From positions 620,001 through 684,000 of the forward strand of contig CAVUFS010000004.1 of the NCBI GenBank assembly GCA_963740675.1: DNA of 64,000 nucleotides, given 5' to 3'. Origin of the DNA: CAIKMD01 sp963740675 (GTDB lineage: Bacteria; Pseudomonadota; Alphaproteobacteria; ATCC43930; CGMCC-115725). Positions 60,171 through 64,000 of this stretch are shown piece by piece (the first letter of the stretch is position 1; each line of letters begins with the position of its first letter). The position numbers and the translations under genes are program-made. The notes under the pieces are model-generated. The model had not been told where the DNA came from and did not search any database. It saw only the letters and a list, made by a program, of their open reading frames with translations.

Positions 60171-61964
60171 ATGTCCGCGCGCGCCGAAGCAGCGGACAGA
60201 GCGAAGTCGAGCGTAGCGGGCGCCGTCACACCTCGCGCCTCGCATACTTCGCATCGACAGCGGCTCGATCCTTTCGAGCGCCTCATGCTGGTGCTGGTGA
60301 TCGGCGTGAGCCTGTCGATCCTGGTTCTACCGGCGATCATCCTGTGGCTGAGCTTTCGCGACGCGGCACCGATCGAGCCGCATTCGACCTATTCCTTCCT
60401 GCATTATGTCGAGTCCTTCGGCGATCCTTCCATCGTCCGCGCGCTCTCGAATACGATCGTCTTCACGCTGGTCTCACTGGTGGTGGCGCTGTTCTTCGGC
60501 GTGCCGGCGGCGTGGCTCGTCACACGCACCGATCTTCCCGGCAAAACCCTGCTCGAAACGTTGATGACCATCGGCCTGCTGATGCCCGGCTTTGCCGGCG
60601 CGATGGGCTGGCTTTTCCTGCTTCATCCGCGGATCGGGATCATCAACCAGTTCCTGATGGGACTCTTCGGTCTGCACATGGCACCGTTCGACATCTCGGC
60701 ACCAGCCGGCATGGGCTGGGTCATGGGGCTCGGTCTTGGCCCACTGGCCTTCATCATGACCGCCGCCGTGCTGCGTTCGATCGATCCTGCGCTTGAGGAA
60801 GCGGCCGTCATCGCGGGCGCACCTCTCCGAAGCACAATGCGCAAGATCACCCTGCCGCTTGCCTGGCCCGGCATTCTCGCGGCGGCGATCTACATCTTCA
60901 CCATTGGCTTCGCCGCCTTTGATGTACCCGCGATTATCGGCTGGGCGAATAAGACCTTCACCTTCTCGACCTATATGGTACTGCAACTCAATCTGGCGGA
61001 AGGCTCGCCGCATTACGGCAATGTCGCGGCACTTTCGACCGTGGTGATGGGGACCGCGGCGTTGCTGATCTGGTGGTACAGCCGTCTTCAGCGCCAAGCC
61101 TACCGCTACCAAGTCGTCACCGGCAAAGGCTATCGCCCGCGGATCGTGCCGCTGGGGCGACACGCGGTGACGGCTTGGGCATTTCTCGGCGTCTATTTTG
61201 TGCTCGACAAGCTGCTGCCGATACTCGTGATCGCCTGGGCCGCATTGCTGCCCTATTTCCGCTATCCCTCGGCGGCGGCGTTCAAATCGATATCGCTGGT
61301 GCAATTCGGCAAGATCGATTGGGGACTGACCGTCGAGGCGATCCACAATACCGCGATACTGATGGTCCTGACCGCGACCGCGACGCTCGGCATCGCTGTA
61401 GCGTTTTCCTGGATCGTCGTGCGCTCGCGACTTCCCGGCCGCACGATATTCGATTTCATTGCCTTCCTGCCGCACGCGGTGCCGAACATCGTCTTCGGTT
61501 TCGCGGTGCTGTTGTTCACGCTTTTCGTCTTGAAGAACGCGATTCCTGTCTATGGCACAATCTGGATCCTGCTCTTCGTTTTCGTCATCGCGCGTTTGTC
61601 CTATGCGACGCGTATGACCAATGCGAGCCTCATCCAGATCCACAAGGATCTCGACGAGGCTGCGCGCGTCAGTGGAGCGTCAAGCGCGGCGACGCTGTGG
61701 CGCGTAATCTTGCCGCTGCTCGCGCCGACACTCGGCTATGCTTGGCTTTGGATCGCGCTGCTCGTTTATCGCGAACTCACCCTCGCGGTCCTGCTGACGA
61801 CGCGAGAGAATCTCACCCTGCCCGTACTTGTTTGGAACCTCTGGGCCAATGGCGGCCTCGGCCCTGCCGCCGCGCTCACCTTGGTCCTGATGGCGCTGAT
61901 GATCCCGATTGTCGCACTTTATTGGTGGATCATGCGCCGCCGCGGTCCGCTGCAGCCGGTATGA
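60171..61964 (+). CDS. iron(III)-type ABC permease, module B (intact)
   Basis: 597-residue fused permease with twelve or so membrane segments in two repeats. EAA-type loops are visible in each half (LEEAAVIAGAPLRSTMRKITLPLAWPGI and LDEAARVSGASSAATLWRVILPLLAPT). The first half includes VPAAWLVTRTDLPGKTLLETLMTIGLLMPGFAGAMGWLFLLHPR. This is the intact counterpart of the frameshifted gene in module A. The two-domain build is typical of FbpB/AfuB-type ferric transporters. No ATPase gene follows; the next gene is a flavin monooxygenase. Confidence 0.92.
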   Translation: MSARAEAADRAKSSVAGAVTPRASHTSHRQRLDPFERLMLVLVIGVSLSILVLPAIILWLSFRDAAPIEPHSTYSFLHYVESFGDPSIVRALSNTIVFTLVSLVVALFFGVPAAWLVTRTDLPGKTLLETLMTIGLLMPGFAGAMGWLFLLHPRIGIINQFLMGLFGLHMAPFDISAPAGMGWVMGLGLGPLAFIMTAAVLRSIDPALEEAAVIAGAPLRSTMRKITLPLAWPGILAAAIYIFTIGFAAFDVPAIIGWANKTFTFSTYMVLQLNLAEGSPHYGNVAALSTVVMGTAALLIWWYSRLQRQAYRYQVVTGKGYRPRIVPLGRHAVTAWAFLGVYFVLDKLLPILVIAWAALLPYFRYPSAAAFKSISLVQFGKIDWGLTVEAIHNTAILMVLTATATLGIAVAFSWIVVRSRLPGRTIFDFIAFLPHAVPNIVFGFAVLLFTLFVLKNAIPVYGTIWILLFVFVIARLSYATRMTNASLIQIHKDLDEAARVSGASSAATLWRVILPLLAPTLGYAWLWIALLVYRELTLAVLLTTRENLTLPVLVWNLWANGGLGPAAALTLVLMALMIPIVALYWWIMRRRGPLQPV

Positions 61965-62038
61965 CCAAGCCCTCGCTTCCTTGTTCGCTCCAGGACGAGT
62001 AAAAGCACCTCAAACCAAGGACGAATGAGGGGCGGAGC

Positions 62039-63115
62039 ATGAAGTTCGGGCATTTTTGTTTGCCGACCTTTTTTCCCGATGTCGACGGCAGTGTCGGACA
62101 ATTGATGCGCCGCTGGCTCGATCTGCTGAGCGAAAGCGAGACGCTGGGCTTCGATTCGCTTTGGGCGAACGAGCATCATTTCGATGCCTATGGCGGTATC
62201 ATCCCCTCGCCGCCCACCATTCTCGCGGCGCTCTCGCAGCGCACGCAGCGCGCGCGGCTCGGCACGTCGATCGTCGTGCTGCCACTGCACAGCCCGATCG
62301 AGATCGCCGAACAACTCGCCATGGTCGATTTGATGTCGAACGGCCGGGTGGAATTCGGCATCGGCCGCGGCTTCGTCGAATTCGATTATGAGCGTCTGCG
62401 TGTGCCGCGCGAAGACAGTAACGACCGCATGCGCGAGCAACTCGAGATCATCCTCAAAGCGTGGACCGGCGAGCCCTTCTCGCACAAGGGCCGCTTCTAT
62501 CAATACGAAAATCTCGAAGTATGGCCGAAGCCCGAGCAGCGTCCACATCCACCGATCTGGGTGTCGTGCACGCGCACGCCGTCGAGTTTCGAATGGGCCG
62601 GACAGAAGGGCTTCAACGTCTTGACGGTCGCCTATCACAGCGTGGAGAACCTTGCGGTGAACAACCGCATCTATCGCGAGGCGTGGGACAAGGCGGGCCA
62701 TCCGAAAGGCAAATGGAACCTCGCCGCGCATTACCACTGCGTCCTCGCCGAGAATAAGCAGGAGGCGCGCGACATCGCCCGCAACGCCTGGCTCCGCTAC
62801 ATCGAGGCAACGACCCACACCAATGAGCGTCTCGGCCGGACGGCTACCGGCGTCGTCGCCGAAAACCGGAAGAAGGCGATGGAAGAGCTTTTGGACACGG
62901 ACCGCATGGTCGCGGAGTTGCGCCAGATCGCCTGCACACCCGATGAATGTGTCGACTTGCTCTCGCGCGCGCAAGACAAGATGGGCTTCACGCAGTGCGA
63001 TTGCACTTTCTTCTTCGGCGGCATCAGCTACGAGCAGGCTCAACGCTCGCTGCGGCTCTTCGCCAAGGAAGTCATGCCCAAGCTGCGCGATCGCGAGCCG
63101 CGGCTGACGGCGTAA
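62039..63115 (+). CDS. LuxA-like flavin monooxygenase (LLM), module B
   Basis: 358 residues with the luciferase-like barrel: KFGHFCLPTFFPDVDGSVGQLMRRWLDLL, LGFDSLWANEHHFDAYGGIIPSPPTILAALSQRTQRARLGTSIVVLPLHSPIEIAEQLAMVDLMSNGRVEFGIGRGF. This is the alkanal/alkane monooxygenase-like group that needs FMNH2 from a reductase. It is the third gene of module B, 74 bases after the permease, with GAGGGGCGGAGC before the ATG. It is followed by a gene with a flavin-binding domain, the only possible flavin-handling neighbour here. Confidence 0.9.
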   Translation: MKFGHFCLPTFFPDVDGSVGQLMRRWLDLLSESETLGFDSLWANEHHFDAYGGIIPSPPTILAALSQRTQRARLGTSIVVLPLHSPIEIAEQLAMVDLMSNGRVEFGIGRGFVEFDYERLRVPREDSNDRMREQLEIILKAWTGEPFSHKGRFYQYENLEVWPKPEQRPHPPIWVSCTRTPSSFEWAGQKGFNVLTVAYHSVENLAVNNRIYREAWDKAGHPKGKWNLAAHYHCVLAENKQEARDIARNAWLRYIEATTHTNERLGRTATGVVAENRKKAMEELLDTDRMVAELRQIACTPDECVDLLSRAQDKMGFTQCDCTFFFGGISYEQAQRSLRLFAKEVMPKLRDREPRLTA

Positions 63116-63144
63116 TCACGGAATATCAAGAAGGACTCGCTGCA

Positions 63145-63937
63145 ATGACCGACAAAGCCGCCATCGTCATGGAATTCCTCGGCTCGCTGAAGAGCGACGC
63201 TGGGCCGCCGCGGTTCGATCTCCTGACCGACGACGTGACCTATACGTCATCTCGCGGCACGGTCACCGGACGCGATACTGCCACGAAATACATGGCTGGA
63301 CCGACAGCTTTCACCTTCTATCAGAAGGGTAATTGGTCAGCGCCCAAAGTCGACGGCGAAGTCATCGAGAGTCATCGCGGAGCCGGAGCCAGGCGGCGTC
63401 GGCTCGAACCTTCGCTGTCACTTCAAGGGCAACCGCATCGCGGTTTTGCATGACCAAGCTTTCGGGCGGCCGGCGGTCGAGCAGAAGGGCGTCAAGCTAT
63501 CGCCCGAGGTCAAGGAGATCATCAATAACGCGTCGGCTAAGAAATGCCCGTTGCTGCTGTCCTATGTCGACGCGACTGGACAACCTTCGCTGAGCTTTCG
63601 CGGCTCGACGCAAGCCTATAGCGATGATCAGCTTGCGATGTGGCTGCGCGATGCCGAAGGCGGCCTGACCAAGGCCCTCGCGACGAATCCGAAAGTCGCG
63701 CTGATGTATCGTGACAATTCGCCCACCGGCGGCATGTTTCATTTTCACGGCCGCGCACGCATCACGACCGATCCCCAGGAGCGGAAAAAGATCTTCGACG
63801 CTTCGCCCGAGAATGAGCGCAATCACGACCTCGACATGGAAGGCGGCGCCGTCATCGTCGATCTCGATTTCCTGCAGGGCTTCCTCGGACGCACACCAGA
63901 CGGTCGCTCGACCGGCCGCATCCGGATGCGGCGATAG
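63145..63937 (+). pseudogene. NTF2-like/pyridoxamine-phosphate-oxidase-like fusion, frameshifted
   Basis: First frame: MTDKAAIVMEFLGSLKSDAG to TFYQKGNWSAPKVDGEVIE, an NTF2/SnoaL-like fold. The second frame, shifted by +1 at about 63370, continues with VIAEPEPGGVGSNLRCHFKGNRIAVLHDQ, the end of that domain, and then runs without a stop into a flavin-binding PNPOx-like domain (LSPEVKEIINNASAKKCPLLLSY, ALMYRDNSPTGGMFHFHGRARI). Removing one A at 63370 gives one open frame of 263 residues. It may be a real two-domain protein, or a second start (TTG at 63446) may make the flavin domain alone. It lies 29 bases after the LLM gene. Confidence 0.75.
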
Positions 63938-63946
63938 GTTGCGCGA

Positions 63947-64000
63947 TTACTCCGCGCCGTTGGCGAAGACGCGCCGCGTTTCTCGCTGTGCGAAACGCCA
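63947..64000 (-). CDS. possible C-terminal end of a minus-strand gene, cut by the window
   Basis: On the minus strand an open frame of 17 codons runs from the window edge to a TAA at 63947 (ending RETRRVFANGAE). It is nine bases from the convergent stop at 63937. I do not recognise it, and chance cannot be excluded at this length. Confidence 0.25.
   Translation of the reverse strand, partial: WRFAQRETRRVFANGAE

Noticed and set aside
60474..61643. 389-residue minus-strand frame opposite the module B permease
   Set aside because: Same charged-residue shadow pattern as opposite other membrane genes.
1..64000. Search for CRISPR arrays, integrases, transposases and tRNA genes
   Set aside because: I saw no regularly spaced direct repeats, no recombinase or transposase motifs and no tRNA cloverleaf. 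This was by eye, so a dedicated tRNA and repeat scan could still find something small.

Overview
The window is about 62-64% GC, densely coded (nearly every gap is under 220 bp) and looks like chromosome from an alphaproteobacterium. The evidence is the gene set and its arrangement: recN-ligA, an uvrD-prmA-uppP operon, a methionine-cycle operon led by an ArsR-methyltransferase fusion regulator, ettA, a DUF1127 protein, and many periplasmic binding proteins and flavin monooxygenases typical of soil or plant-associated members of the class. I could not place it below class level. I recognised no tRNA, rRNA, CRISPR array, prophage or transposase.

Layout. 1-2.5 kb: the end of recN and complete ligA. 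2.6-7.2 kb: a complete branched-chain amino-acid/amide-type ABC transporter operon (binding protein, two permeases, two ATPases), with a strong hairpin after the binding-protein gene. 7.2-12.7 kb: a DUF1003 membrane protein, an FMN glutamate-synthase-like protein, an NtaA/DszA-type monooxygenase and an aminopeptidase P. 12.9-20.6 kb: housekeeping genes (DUF1127, a His-rich cation efflux protein, uppP, prmA, uvrD), an ArsB/SLC13-like transporter and a diguanylate cyclase. 20.8-26.7 kb: a thioesterase, then the operon sahR-like regulator, metF, metH on the minus strand, with a promoter and overlapping palindrome in front of it. 26.8-34.9 kb: mlaC-like, ettA, opine-dehydrogenase-like, yccF, a phosphodiesterase-like hydrolase, and an extradiol dioxygenase/M20 hydrolase pair.

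From about 35 kb to the end the window becomes accessory and catabolic. It holds two NitT/TauT-type binding proteins without transporters, two tandem drug-efflux paralogues, a lone CoxL-like molybdenum hydroxylase, a cold-shock gene, a frameshifted LigB-type dioxygenase, a second Liv-type binding protein, a PQQ dehydrogenase directly followed by a TonB-dependent receptor, and an endonuclease III homologue. A three-gene module (Fe-type binding protein, fused permease, LuxA-like monooxygenase) then appears twice, at 51.0-55.0 kb and 59.1-63.1 kb. Between the copies lie a DUF72 protein, a GDP-mannose/UDP-glucose dehydrogenase, a decayed gene and a Rieske oxygenase. The window closes with a frameshifted NTF2-like/flavin-reductase-like fusion.

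How it fits together: the right half reads as a scavenging and oxidation region, with uptake proteins beside oxygenases and dehydrogenases, but most of the uptake systems are incomplete locally. Three genes there carry single-base +1 frameshifts, and one is an internally deleted pseudogene. This is either real decay or, for the three frameshifts, assembly error. I found nothing that is clearly a new class of system. The most promising leads are the duplicated permease-monooxygenase module, the PQQ dehydrogenase/TonB receptor pair and the operator-promoter overlap of the methionine operon.
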